Of a DNA stretch of 45,559 bases, positions 21,728-29,178 are shown in pieces. Source of the DNA: an uncultured Erysipelotrichaceae bacterium (lineage in GTDB: Bacteria; Bacillota_I; Bacilli_A; Erysipelotrichales; Coprobacillaceae); the NCBI GenBank assembly GCA_900538465.1, contig UPXV01000025.1:1-45559 (forward strand). Reading direction: 5' to 3'. Position 1 is the stretch's first letter. Each line of letters opens with the position of its first letter. A model generated the notes under the pieces. The model was not told where the DNA came from. It searched no databases and saw nothing but the letters and a program-made list of their open reading frames with translations. The position numbers and the translations under genes were made by a program.

Positions 21728-22321
21728 TCATACCATAAACTCTCCCTCTTGAACACATGAATTATGCAAACATAATTCAATTTGTGTTGATGAAATCTCA
21801 CAAAATGGAATAACTTCTTGAACTTGACTTTTATCAGATAGACTTTTTTCCATCCAAACCACATCGTGCCATTTTTCAAATTTATAACCCGCTTGATGAA
21901 AACATCCAATTACTGTAAACCCAAGTTTATGATGAAAGTTTTCACTTTTGATATTAGGATGGGTAATACAAGCATAAACATTTTGAATATTCATCATTTT
22001 TAAAAGCATCAATAAAGCTTGATACAATTGTTTTGCCAACCCTTTCCCATGATATTTTTCATCTATATAAACTGACAATTCACAATCCCATTGATAAGCC
22101 TGACGACTATGATATCTTGATGCATAAGCATAACCAAGAATCTGTCCACTTTCTTCAATAACCAAATAAGGATATTGTTTTAAGGTCTCCTCAATACGCC
22201 TTGTCATCTCTTCTACACTTGGAACATCGTATTCAAATGTAATATTTGTTTTTTCCACATAGGGCGCATAGATTCTTTGAATCGCTTTGCCATCTTTTGG
22301 TGTTGCAACTCTGATTTTCAT
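21728..22321 (-). CDS. GNAT N-acetyltransferase, phosphinothricin acetyltransferase-like
   Basis: The 197-residue protein is a GNAT enzyme with closest pattern to the Pat/Bar (phosphinothricin or methionine sulfoximine acetyltransferase) group: IRVATPKDGKAIQRIYAPYV, ITFEYDVPSVEEM near residue 32, SVYIDEKYHGKGLAKQLYQ (acetyl-CoA pyrophosphate loop, near 88) and HHKLGFTVIGCFHQAGYKF. An extra C-terminal tail of about 35 residues follows the usual end. GGAGAGGTG lies just before the ATG at 22321. It is the first gene of the Glf operon, 20 bases before glf. The substrate is unknown; a sugar-linked amine in the glycan is possible. Confidence 0.87.
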   Translation of the reverse strand: MKIRVATPKDGKAIQRIYAPYVEKTNITFEYDVPSVEEMTRRIEETLKQYPYLVIEESGQILGYAYASRYHSRQAYQWDCELSVYIDEKYHGKGLAKQLYQALLMLLKMMNIQNVYACITHPNIKSENFHHKLGFTVIGCFHQAGYKFEKWHDVVWMEKSLSDKSQVQEVIPFCEISSTQIELCLHNSCVQEGEFMV

Positions 22322-22347
22322 AAACACCTCTCCTTAAAATCTTTTCA

Positions 22348-22376
22348 ATTATACCTCAAAAATAATGAAGACGCAA
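22348..22376 (-). promoter_or_regulatory. Promoter of the GNAT-Glf-GT2-PAP2-MATE operon
   Basis: TTGCGT and TATAAT boxes are separated by 17 bases on the minus strand, 27 bases before the first start codon. No other good promoter was seen down to the terminator at 17421. Confidence 0.7.
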
Positions 22377-22400
22377 TGAAACAAAACAAAAGAATTTCTA

Positions 22401-22425
22401 AAGAAAAAGAATGCAAAACATTCTT
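22401..22425 (-). terminator. Terminator of the RNase H-exonuclease operon
   Basis: AAGAATG/CATTCTT form a 7-bp stem with a five-base loop followed by TTTCTTT on the minus strand; the stem overlaps the exonuclease stop codon. Confidence 0.8.
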
Positions 22426-23332
22426 ATGACTTCTTTGTTTCCAAAAGCTTTAAATATTCATTTTCATGAACAATCCGCAAATCTTGACCTTGTTTCATTA
22501 ATTTTAACGCTTTTAAAACTTTCTTGTTTTCTTTACCAAAACGCACTTTATGATAACCTTTTTCACCAATAACCAAATAATTTGTTTGGGTACTGACTTG
22601 ATGCATTGGTAAAGCACTGACTTGTTTGGTTTTTTCTTCTAAGATTTCTTTAGGAACTGATAATTTTCCAGTAAAACAAACAGCTTGATGATAAAGAAAA
22701 GCATCTTCTTGATGTACCAATTCTAATAATTGAGGTGCAATTTCAGCAGAAATAATATTTCGATAATAATTGGCTTTCATTTCTCCAAATTCTAAATGAA
22801 ATTGCTGATGTAATTCTTCTAATGTTTCAACATGTTCATGTTTTAACATTTCTAATAAAATATGTGCACATGCTTTTGCATCTTCTAAAGCATGATGAGC
22901 TTGAAATTCAAAACCAGTTAATTGAGCTAAATCTTTAACATTATATTTTTGTAAATGCGGATAAACCAAATGAGCTAAAACATTTGTACATGACATATAA
23001 AGATGAGGATAAGCAATTTGATTTTGTTTTAAAGCGGCTCTTAAATTTGTCATATCCCCTTGAATATCATGAGAAATCACAATAGCATCTTCAAAATAAT
23101 GATGAATCTCTTCCCATACCACAGCAAAGCTTCTTTGATGAAGAAGTGATTTGGTTTTAATTTTATGAACTTTATAGCGATAAACATCATAACTTAAATT
23201 CTTTGGTTTTATTAATGAGTAATATGTAGAAGCAACCTTATTGTCAATTAACTCTACAATACCAATGGCACAAATACTTGCAGGATCTTGATTTAAGACT
23301 TCAATGTCAAAGACTGTTATACGCTCTCTCAT
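22424..23332 (-). CDS. DEDDh 3'-5' exonuclease with C-terminal BRCT domain
   Basis: The 302-residue protein joins a DnaQ-like exonuclease (residues about 1-165) to a BRCT-type domain (about 210-300). Exo motifs are FDIEVL (D and E of ExoI, residues 9-11), SHDIQGDMTNLRAAL (ExoII) and HHALEDAKA (ExoIII H-x4-D, near 155). The BRCT part starts AVCFTGKLSVPKEILEEK and contains TNYLVIGEKG. Exonuclease-BRCT fusions are found beside DNA-repair functions in Firmicutes. Its ATG overlaps the RNase H stop codon in ATGA, so the two are translated together, pointing to a joint role in RNA-DNA hybrid or repair processing. Confidence 0.9.
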   Translation of the reverse strand: MRERITVFDIEVLNQDPASICAIGIVELIDNKVASTYYSLIKPKNLSYDVYRYKVHKIKTKSLLHQRSFAVVWEEIHHYFEDAIVISHDIQGDMTNLRAALKQNQIAYPHLYMSCTNVLAHLVYPHLQKYNVKDLAQLTGFEFQAHHALEDAKACAHILLEMLKHEHVETLEELHQQFHLEFGEMKANYYRNIISAEIAPQLLELVHQEDAFLYHQAVCFTGKLSVPKEILEEKTKQVSALPMHQVSTQTNYLVIGEKGYHKVRFGKENKKVLKALKLMKQGQDLRIVHENEYLKLLETKKS

Positions 23333-23916
23333 GCAATCCCAACCGCCTTTTTTGCAAGCTTATCAGCAACATCATTATAAATATCACCACTATGAGCTAA
23401 AACTTTGATAAAAGAAATTTCAATATGCTGACGACTTTCTTGAATAAATCTCTGATAAGCAATTGTTCCTGGTTTATTAGCTTTCCACTTACTATTCGCC
23501 CATTTTTCAATACCTTCATAATCATAATAGATACAGATAAACTTATAGCCTTTTTTAATTGCATAGCGAATAGCCATTTCACTTCCAATAATTTCTCCAG
23601 CGACATTTCGCATGGTTACATAATCCTCACTATCACCTTTTCCATTAAATTGTTCAAGAATACTTTGTCCATGGATAATCACACATCCATAGCCATATTC
23701 ATGTGTCTTGATATTATAACTTCCATCAACATAAGCAATCAATCCATCCTCATGAATCACTTTTATAGAATCCTCTAAATAATTTTGTGCTTCTTCTTTT
23801 GTTAAAAATGATTTATATAAAGCCCCTTTAAATCCTTTGACTTGTTGTTCACACTCGCTCCAAGTCAAAAAGATGCCTGTTTGTCTTCCTTTTTTCACCG
23901 CATAAAATTTACCCAT
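23329..23916 (-). CDS. Viroplasmin-RNase H1 protein
   Basis: The 195-residue protein has an N-terminal hybrid-binding viroplasmin domain (FYAVKKGRQTGIFLTWSECE to YKSFLTKEEAQNYLE, residues 4-50) and an RNase H1 domain (about 58-195). The catalytic acidic residues are in AYVDGSYN, GEIIGSEMAI, YYDYEGIEKW and YNDVADKLAK. It should cleave RNA in RNA-DNA hybrids. GGAGG lies about 10 bases before the ATG. It is the first gene of a two-gene unit with the exonuclease-BRCT protein. A TATAAT sequence lies just upstream, without a clear -35 box. Confidence 0.93.
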   Translation of the reverse strand: MGKFYAVKKGRQTGIFLTWSECEQQVKGFKGALYKSFLTKEEAQNYLEDSIKVIHEDGLIAYVDGSYNIKTHEYGYGCVIIHGQSILEQFNGKGDSEDYVTMRNVAGEIIGSEMAIRYAIKKGYKFICIYYDYEGIEKWANSKWKANKPGTIAYQRFIQESRQHIEISFIKVLAHSGDIYNDVADKLAKKAVGIA

Positions 23917-23983
23917 TCCTTAAAACCTCCATTCTCCATTATAAAGATAAAAAGTGCGTTTGGCTAGTCTAAATACAATTATA

Positions 23984-24012
23984 TTGAGGTCAAATGCAAA
24001 TATTGTTATAAT
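23984..24012 (+). promoter_or_regulatory. Promoter of pepT
   Basis: TTGAGG, 17 bases, then TATAAT with an upstream TG (extended -10) lie 22 bases before the pepT start codon. Confidence 0.72.
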
Positions 24013-24034
24013 AAGGAAGAGAGGAAGGTCTTTT

Positions 24035-25270
24035 ATGAAAATAGAAAATAGATTTTTAAAATATATAAGTTTTAATACCCAATCAGATCCTTATTCAACA
24101 ACGACTCCTTCTTCAGCAAATCAAAAAGAATTGGCTGAATTTTTAATTGAAGAAATGCGTATTTTAGGATTAGAGAATGTGCATATGAGTGAATATGGAG
24201 TTGTTTATGGAACTATTCCATCTAACAATAATCATCAAGGTGATGTTATTGGATTAATTGCTCATATGGATACTTCACCTGATGCCAGTGGAGAAAATAT
24301 TCATCCTCAAATCATTAGAAATTATGATGGACAAAAGATTTTACTTCATGATGATATGTATTTAGATCCTCAAGAGTTTCCTGATTTAAAAGAAGTTATT
24401 GGACATGATTTAATTACAACTGATGGAACAACTCTGCTTGGTGCTGATGATAAAGCTGGTATAGCCATTATTATGAGTATGGCTGAATATCTTTTTAAAC
24501 ATCCTGAATTTAAACATAATGATATTCAAATTGCTTTTACGCCTGATGAAGAAGTTGGTAGAGGAACTGAACATTTTGATCTTGAAACGTTTCATGCTGA
24601 TTATGCCTATACAGTTGATGGTGGTCATATCAATGAGCTTTATTTTGAAAATTTCAATGCTTATCAAGTCTTCGTTGAAATTACTGGAAAAAGCATTCAT
24701 CCTGGGACTGCCAAAAACAAAATGGTTAACTCTTTAGAAGTGGGTATGCAATTTAATCAAATGCTACCTCAACAAAAGAAACCTGAACATACAGAAGGTT
24801 ATGAAGGTTTTCATCATTTGACACATATGCAAGGCACTTGTGAAAAAACACGTTTAGAATATATTGTTAGAGATCATGATTATTTACAATTAAAGAACCA
24901 ATTAAATGATTTTAAACGTATTCAAGCCTATTTGAATAGTTTTTATGGATATGAGTTGGTTGATGTGACAATGCATGAACAATATTTAAATATGAAAGAT
25001 ATTATTAAAGAAACACCTGAAATTGTTGAACAAGTAGAAATTGCAATGGAAGATGTTGGTTTAAACCCTGTCATTGTTCCTATTCGTGGTGGAACTGATG
25101 GTGCACGTTTATCTTATTTAGGTTTACCTTGTCCAAACATTGGAACTGGTGGATTTAATTGTCATGGTCCATATGAATTTGTTTCTATTCATATGATGAA
25201 AAAAGGTGTTGAGATTTTACTTCGCATGATTAGAAATAATGTTTATACAAATGAAGATATTCCATTCTAG
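24035..25270 (+). CDS. pepT: Peptidase T (tripeptide aminopeptidase)
   Basis: This 411-residue cytoplasmic M20B metallopeptidase removes the N-terminal residue of tripeptides. Metal ligands and active-site motifs are AHMDTSPDASGENI near residue 80, GTTLLGADDKAGIA near 138, TPDEEVGRGTEHFD near 170, DGG near 195 and, at the end, IRGGTDGARLSYLGLPCPN. GAGGAAGG precedes the ATG at 24035, and the promoter lies just upstream, so longer in-frame starts are excluded. A lipid kinase gene follows 17 bases on, probably in the same transcript. Confidence 0.96.
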   Translation: MKIENRFLKYISFNTQSDPYSTTTPSSANQKELAEFLIEEMRILGLENVHMSEYGVVYGTIPSNNNHQGDVIGLIAHMDTSPDASGENIHPQIIRNYDGQKILLHDDMYLDPQEFPDLKEVIGHDLITTDGTTLLGADDKAGIAIIMSMAEYLFKHPEFKHNDIQIAFTPDEEVGRGTEHFDLETFHADYAYTVDGGHINELYFENFNAYQVFVEITGKSIHPGTAKNKMVNSLEVGMQFNQMLPQQKKPEHTEGYEGFHHLTHMQGTCEKTRLEYIVRDHDYLQLKNQLNDFKRIQAYLNSFYGYELVDVTMHEQYLNMKDIIKETPEIVEQVEIAMEDVGLNPVIVPIRGGTDGARLSYLGLPCPNIGTGGFNCHGPYEFVSIHMMKKGVEILLRMIRNNVYTNEDIPF

Positions 25271-25287
25271 TAAAAGAGGTGCATAAA

Positions 25288-26181
25288 ATGCGTTGCTTAT
25301 TTATAATCAATCCAAGTTCTGGGACCAAGACAATTCAAAAAAAACTTGATTTCATGATTGGACAAATGGTTTTACAACAAATTGTTAATCATGTCGATGT
25401 TTTTTATACACAACAAAAAAATGATGCTTATCATCGTTGTTTAGAACTTCATGATGGTGATTATGATTTTGTTGTGAGTGTTGGTGGAGATGGAACGGTC
25501 AATGAGATTATCAGTGGTTTTGTCACAAACCAATTAAATACACCTTTGGCGATTTTGCCTGGTGGAACAGTTAATGATTTTGCCAATCACTTAAAATTAC
25601 CACAAGATCCCCATGAATTTATAAAAATGATTCAAAATATGAAAACAATGAAAGTTGATGTTGGTAAAGTCAATGAAAGTTATTTTGCAAATGTCATCGC
25701 TGGGGGAATGTTTAGTGACATTAGTTTTCAAGTCAGTAAAGCCGAAAAAGAAAAGTTAGGGCCTTTGGCTTATTATATCAATGGAATTCGTCAATTGCCT
25801 ACACAATTAAGCACCTCTTTACATTTGAAAGTGAAAACTGATCAAGGAGACTTTGAAGATGATGCACGTTTATTTATGATAACCAATACATCTCAAGTTG
25901 GTGGTTTTAAAGATATTACACCTCATGCTGATATTCAAGATGGACAATTGGATTTAATTATCATAAAAAAATGCTCCCCTGCTGATTTACTTGCTATATT
26001 TAAAGATTATAAATTTAGTTCACATGAAAAAAATCGTTTTATTCACTATATTCAAGCCAAGGATATGACTATTGAATGTGATAAAGATATTATTTATGAT
26101 GTTGATGGTGAAGAAGGCACAACATTCCCTATTCATGTTACTGTTAAAAAACAAGCTTTAACAGTTATTATTCCTAGTTAA
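25288..26181 (+). CDS. Diacylglycerol/lipid kinase, DagK-YegS family
   Basis: The 297-residue protein has the two-domain diacylglycerol-kinase fold: FIINPSSGTK at the N-terminus, the nucleotide-binding motif VSVGGDGTVNEIISGF near residue 64 and PGGTVNDFANHL near 93, followed by the beta-sandwich domain with the YDVDGEEG motif near residue 273. It should phosphorylate diacylglycerol or another lipid at the membrane. GAGGTG lies 6 bases before the ATG at 25288. It follows pepT by 17 bases, and a strong terminator starts at its stop codon. Exact lipid substrate is unknown. Confidence 0.9.
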   Translation: MRCLFIINPSSGTKTIQKKLDFMIGQMVLQQIVNHVDVFYTQQKNDAYHRCLELHDGDYDFVVSVGGDGTVNEIISGFVTNQLNTPLAILPGGTVNDFANHLKLPQDPHEFIKMIQNMKTMKVDVGKVNESYFANVIAGGMFSDISFQVSKAEKEKLGPLAYYINGIRQLPTQLSTSLHLKVKTDQGDFEDDARLFMITNTSQVGGFKDITPHADIQDGQLDLIIIKKCSPADLLAIFKDYKFSSHEKNRFIHYIQAKDMTIECDKDIIYDVDGEEGTTFPIHVTVKKQALTVIIPS

Positions 26182-26211
26182 AAGGTTCGTCCATAAAAGA
26201 ACGAACCTTTT
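26180..26211. terminator. Bidirectional terminator between lipid kinase and PspC genes
   Basis: AAAAGGTTCGT/ACGAACCTTTT form a perfect 11-bp stem with a ten-base loop, followed by T on the plus strand; the minus-strand operon ends within three bases. Confidence 0.92.
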
Positions 26212-26213
26212 TC

Positions 26214-26408
26214 TTATTGATATGGATTTTTAGGAATAATGATAGCTCCCACTAAATACGCTAACAATCCAGAACCCCAACCAAAGATCAATACAACAGC
26301 TATCAATCTCACAATTGTTGGATCAATTTCAAAATACTCAGCAATTCCTCCACATACTCCACAAATCATAACATCTCTTCTTGATCTATATAATCTTTTA
26401 TTGTTCAT
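26214..26408 (-). CDS. PspC domain membrane protein
   Basis: The 64-residue protein is a single PspC domain: a basic N-terminus (KRLYRSRRD), then ICGVCGGIAEYFEIDPTIVRL and a hydrophobic helix region VLIFGWGSGLLAYLVGAIII. Such proteins act in envelope-stress responses (phage shock and Lia systems) at the membrane. The ATG at 26408 follows GGAGGATTTATA and overlaps the stop of the preceding gene by one base (TAATG). It ends the PadR-DUF1700-DUF4097-PspC operon. Confidence 0.92.
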   Translation of the reverse strand: MNNKRLYRSRRDVMICGVCGGIAEYFEIDPTIVRLIAVVLIFGWGSGLLAYLVGAIIIPKNPYQ

Positions 26409-27193
26409 TATAAATCCTCCATTTCTATATCTACATTTCCCAAACCACAATCAACATCTAATTTTTTCATACCATCATTGCTATGTGATTGTTTTTTGGC
26501 AATCCCTGAAAACTTTTCTCCACCGATATTAATATTTCCTAATCCAACATCGATATTGTAATTATAATCACTTTCACGTCCATTTAAAAGCATTTTTACA
26601 TTTCCCATGCCACAATCTGCATTAATTTTATTGGCAGTTAAATATTTAATACTTGTATTTCCCATTGATGTATCTAAATCAAACTTATCACATTCAATAT
26701 GATTGATTGATAAATCACCAGCTGCACTATCTACTTCAATTTTATCAGCCTTAATGTTATCTATTTTTGCTCGACCTGCCGACATATTGATTTTAATTTT
26801 ATCTAAAGACATATTTTCTGGAACATAAATATCAATTTGTGCATGTCCTGGTTGATAGAACCACCAATAATGGGGCTGATCCACAACGACTTTTTCATTA
26901 TCCTGATAAACATCAAACCCAGAATAAAGATTTTTAGCTTCTACTTTAAGAGAATGAATATCATGACTTTGATGAATCTGAACATTTCCTTGATGAACAT
27001 CTATCTTTAATTCATCAACTTGATTTTGAGATTCAAAATAAATATCATTCATTCTTTCATATCCCCATTCCATATGGAAATTTTGGAAGAAAGCTATTGA
27101 AGATATTTGACTCATACCGCCAATACTTATTCCTACAACAATCAAACAAATTCCAATCATAAAACTTATTAAAACTTTATAAAATGTTTTCAT
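26408..27193 (-). CDS. DUF4097-type beta-repeat protein with N-terminal membrane anchor
   Basis: The 261-residue protein has one N-terminal membrane helix (about residues 8-28) and an extracellular part made of short beta-strand repeats (DELKIDVHQGNVQIHQ, DKIKINMSAGRAKIDNIKAD, KIEVDSAAGDLSINHIE, and further ones with the pattern -D-x-GLGNV-) as in DUF4097/LiaG-type proteins. Repeats with conserved glycine-asparagine turns suggest a right-handed beta-helix or stacked sheet. GAGGTG precedes the ATG, one base after the DUF1700 stop. Relatives are encoded with Lia or PadR regulators in envelope-stress operons; molecular role is unknown. Confidence 0.85.
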   Translation of the reverse strand: MKTFYKVLISFMIGICLIVVGISIGGMSQISSIAFFQNFHMEWGYERMNDIYFESQNQVDELKIDVHQGNVQIHQSHDIHSLKVEAKNLYSGFDVYQDNEKVVVDQPHYWWFYQPGHAQIDIYVPENMSLDKIKINMSAGRAKIDNIKADKIEVDSAAGDLSINHIECDKFDLDTSMGNTSIKYLTANKINADCGMGNVKMLLNGRESDYNYNIDVGLGNINIGGEKFSGIAKKQSHSNDGMKKLDVDCGLGNVDIEMEDL

Positions 27194-27194
27194 T

Positions 27195-27944
27195 CTAGGC
27201 ACCTCTTGGATGGAATATTTTTCCAATCCCATCAGCTATGGCATTAAATATTGAAGGTATACAATCTCTAAAGAACCATACTGCAATCTTTCCAAAAATA
27301 CTTCCTAAGGCAATCAATATACAACCAATTCCCATGTAAATCAATCCTGCTCCAGGCAATGCAAATAAATGAAGCACTCCCAAAACAATCAATACAAAAG
27401 CAGCGATGTGACAAGCAATTGTAATAATCCAAAATCCAAAGATAAAACATAGAAAGATGGAAAAAACAGAAAAACCCGCTCCAAACAATCCACCAAATAA
27501 ACCAAGTGTTCCACCAAATATTGCTTTTATCATAGAAAATGAAAATGGTACACAAGCAACAATAGCTAAGAGAATCAAAACATTACGATCCCTTGGATTC
27601 ATTTCATCCCATTTCCCTTTCTTCCGTTGAGATGATGTTGTTTTCTTTTCTTTTTTTGTTTCCTTAACATCAACATCAATCACCTCATAATTTTGAGAAT
27701 AATTTTGATTAGAAAAACCACTATTCCCAGCTTCAATATGATCATCAAAACGACCTTTTAATCCATCTTTAATAATCGCAGCCACACGTTCTGGTGTCCC
27801 TAACTCCTCAATCACTTTTTGTTCATTTTCCCTTCCAGCTTCATCAAAATAGTCTTCATAAAAAGCCAGTGCTTCGTCTTTTTCTTCTTCACTAATATCT
27901 TGAAGCAAAAAAGCTAACTCCCTCATAAATTTTTTTCTATCCAT
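27195..27944 (-). CDS. DUF1700 membrane protein
   Basis: The 249-residue protein starts with the DUF1700 soluble helical domain (MDRKKFMRELAFLLQDISEE, then FYEDYFDEAGRENEQKVIEELGTPERVAA, residues about 1-65), has a charged lysine-rich linker (about 90-120) and ends with about four membrane helices. The N-terminal part resembles that of HAAS-domain proteins that bind PadR-like regulators. The ATG at 27944 is 8 bases inside the end of padR, so translation is coupled. It most likely transmits signals between the membrane and the PadR repressor; this is inference from repeated gene pairing. Confidence 0.85.
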   Translation of the reverse strand: MDRKKFMRELAFLLQDISEEEKDEALAFYEDYFDEAGRENEQKVIEELGTPERVAAIIKDGLKGRFDDHIEAGNSGFSNQNYSQNYEVIDVDVKETKKEKKTTSSQRKKGKWDEMNPRDRNVLILLAIVACVPFSFSMIKAIFGGTLGLFGGLFGAGFSVFSIFLCFIFGFWIITIACHIAAFVLIVLGVLHLFALPGAGLIYMGIGCILIALGSIFGKIAVWFFRDCIPSIFNAIADGIGKIFHPRGA

Positions 27945-28263
27945 TGTGATATCCCCCATCAAATAGTTTATTAATTTTTTGCGTATACTCGAACCATTCT
28001 TGTCGATACATATTCAGTTGGACAATTCCAGCACCAGTAATCTTATAATAGCGACGATTACGTCCTTGAAATTCCTGATCATAACTTTCTAAACAGCCAT
28101 CTTTTAACAATCTTCTTAGCACGGGATAAAGTGTTGATTCACTGACACTAATGACAGCTTGTACATCCTGTGTTATTTTATATCCATATGTTCCTTCTTT
28201 TTCTCTAGAAACAACCGAAAGAACAACTGCATCTAATAAAGCTGCACCTGTGTTAAAAATCAT
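27937..28263 (-). CDS. PadR family transcriptional repressor
   Basis: The 108-residue protein is a short PadR regulator with a winged helix-turn-helix: LDAVVLSVVSREKEGTYGYKI, then SESTLYPVLRRLLKDGCLES and the wing with GRNRRYYKIT, followed by one C-terminal dimerisation helix. AAGGTGA lies 6 bases before the ATG. It heads the DUF1700-DUF4097-PspC operon and probably represses it from the near-palindromic ATAATACTATA-CGC-TATATAATATTAT region that overlaps its promoter. The inducing signal is probably envelope stress. Confidence 0.92.
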   Translation of the reverse strand: MIFNTGAALLDAVVLSVVSREKEGTYGYKITQDVQAVISVSESTLYPVLRRLLKDGCLESYDQEFQGRNRRYYKITGAGIVQLNMYRQEWFEYTQKINKLFDGGYHNG

Positions 28264-28287
28264 TTCATCACCTTCATTTCATATAAT

Positions 28288-28316
28288 ACTATACGCTATA
28301 TAATATTATATGTCAA
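28288..28316 (-). promoter_or_regulatory. Promoter and likely operator of the PadR operon
   Basis: A perfect TTGACA and a TATAGT box lie 17 bases apart on the minus strand. The same segment is an imperfect inverted repeat centred on CGC at about 28294, expected for PadR autoregulation. Confidence 0.78.
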
Positions 28317-28325
28317 TAATATAAA

Positions 28326-28348
28326 GAAAAAAACTTCTAATGAAGTTT
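28326..28348 (-). terminator. Terminator of the HTH-membrane regulator gene
   Basis: AAACTTC/GAAGTTT form a 7-bp stem with a four-base loop, followed by TTTTC on the minus strand; the TAG stop is within the hairpin. Confidence 0.82.
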
Positions 28349-29083
28349 ATTTCGATGATCTAAATAATGAGCAATTGCATAATAACAAGGAATTGTCAAA
28401 AAGAGAATCCAAGTTGGATGCCACAAACTTTGATCAAATCCAAGCCATAAGAAAATCATAATGACAAGAATTGGATATGCAAAATGAGAAAAACGTCTTT
28501 TTTTAAGAGCTGTAATGAAAGTTCCAAATAAAGGAATTATAAAAAGGATAACCCAAGTCGGATGCCAAAAACCTGTCAGACATCCATAAATTAAATATCC
28601 CAAAAAGACAATTGTTCCAAATGGAAAATCATAGCGATGATGATGTTTAAAATCATCCCAATCATCTTTATCATATTGATGTCCATTAACATAAACACCG
28701 TCACTATCAATATCAACTTTATTCCCATCTTTTTCTTGGACATGGATTCCTTTCCATGAAACATGAACTTGATCACCATCTTCTTCTTTCACATGAATCC
28801 CATCAAATCCAATATGAACATATTTTGAAGGTTCATCTTCTTTACTTTCTTCACTTTCTTCTTGTTCTTCTTTAGACGTAGGTTCGTGTAATAATAATTC
28901 ATCTAAAGAAATATCATAGAGTTTTGCTAGTTCAATCAAATTATCTGTATCAGGCGATGCTTCGGCACGTTCCCATTTACTCACTGCTTGTCGGCTGATT
29001 CCTAATTCTTGTGCCAATGCCTCTTGTGACAGTCCTTTTTCTTTTCTTAATTTTAATAATTTATTTGCGATTTCTATATTCAT
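28337..29083 (-). CDS. XRE-family HTH regulator with beta-type repeats and membrane helices
   Basis: The 248-residue protein has four parts: an XRE helix-turn-helix (residues 3-62, with LSQEALAQELGISRQAVSKW), an acidic linker (70-86), three short repeats with the pattern h-x-GIHV-x-E-x-DG (88-104, 105-121, 122-134), and four membrane helices (about 155-240) in which FWHPTWVILFIIP (172-184) recurs as LWHPTWILFLTIP (220-232). It should bind DNA while anchored in the membrane. Start and length fit the good context of GGGAGGAAAAAATTT before ATG. It sits just upstream of the PadR operon with its own promoter and terminator. No characterised homologue is known to me. Confidence 0.85.
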   Translation of the reverse strand: MNIEIANKLLKLRKEKGLSQEALAQELGISRQAVSKWERAEASPDTDNLIELAKLYDISLDELLLHEPTSKEEQEESEESKEDEPSKYVHIGFDGIHVKEEDGDQVHVSWKGIHVQEKDGNKVDIDSDGVYVNGHQYDKDDWDDFKHHHRYDFPFGTIVFLGYLIYGCLTGFWHPTWVILFIIPLFGTFITALKKRRFSHFAYPILVIMIFLWLGFDQSLWHPTWILFLTIPCYYAIAHYLDHRNKLH

Positions 29084-29109
29084 AAATTTTTTCCTCCCTA
29101 AGCACCTTT

Positions 29110-29175
29110 ATTATAGTCATGTTTCCTTGGTTGCGACCACCAATTTTAGATTGAATAAAGGAAACTATTGGTTGC
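29110..29175 (-). promoter_or_regulatory. Promoter region of the HTH-membrane regulator with repeated sites
   Basis: A TATAAT box (29110-29115, minus strand) lies 27 bases before the start codon. Two TTGGTTGC copies (29127-29134 and 29168-29175, plus strand) are 41 bases apart, about four helical turns, and the first is also part of the inverted repeat TTGGT-N8-ACCAA. They are candidates for autoregulatory binding. Confidence 0.42.
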
Positions 29176-29178
29176 ATT

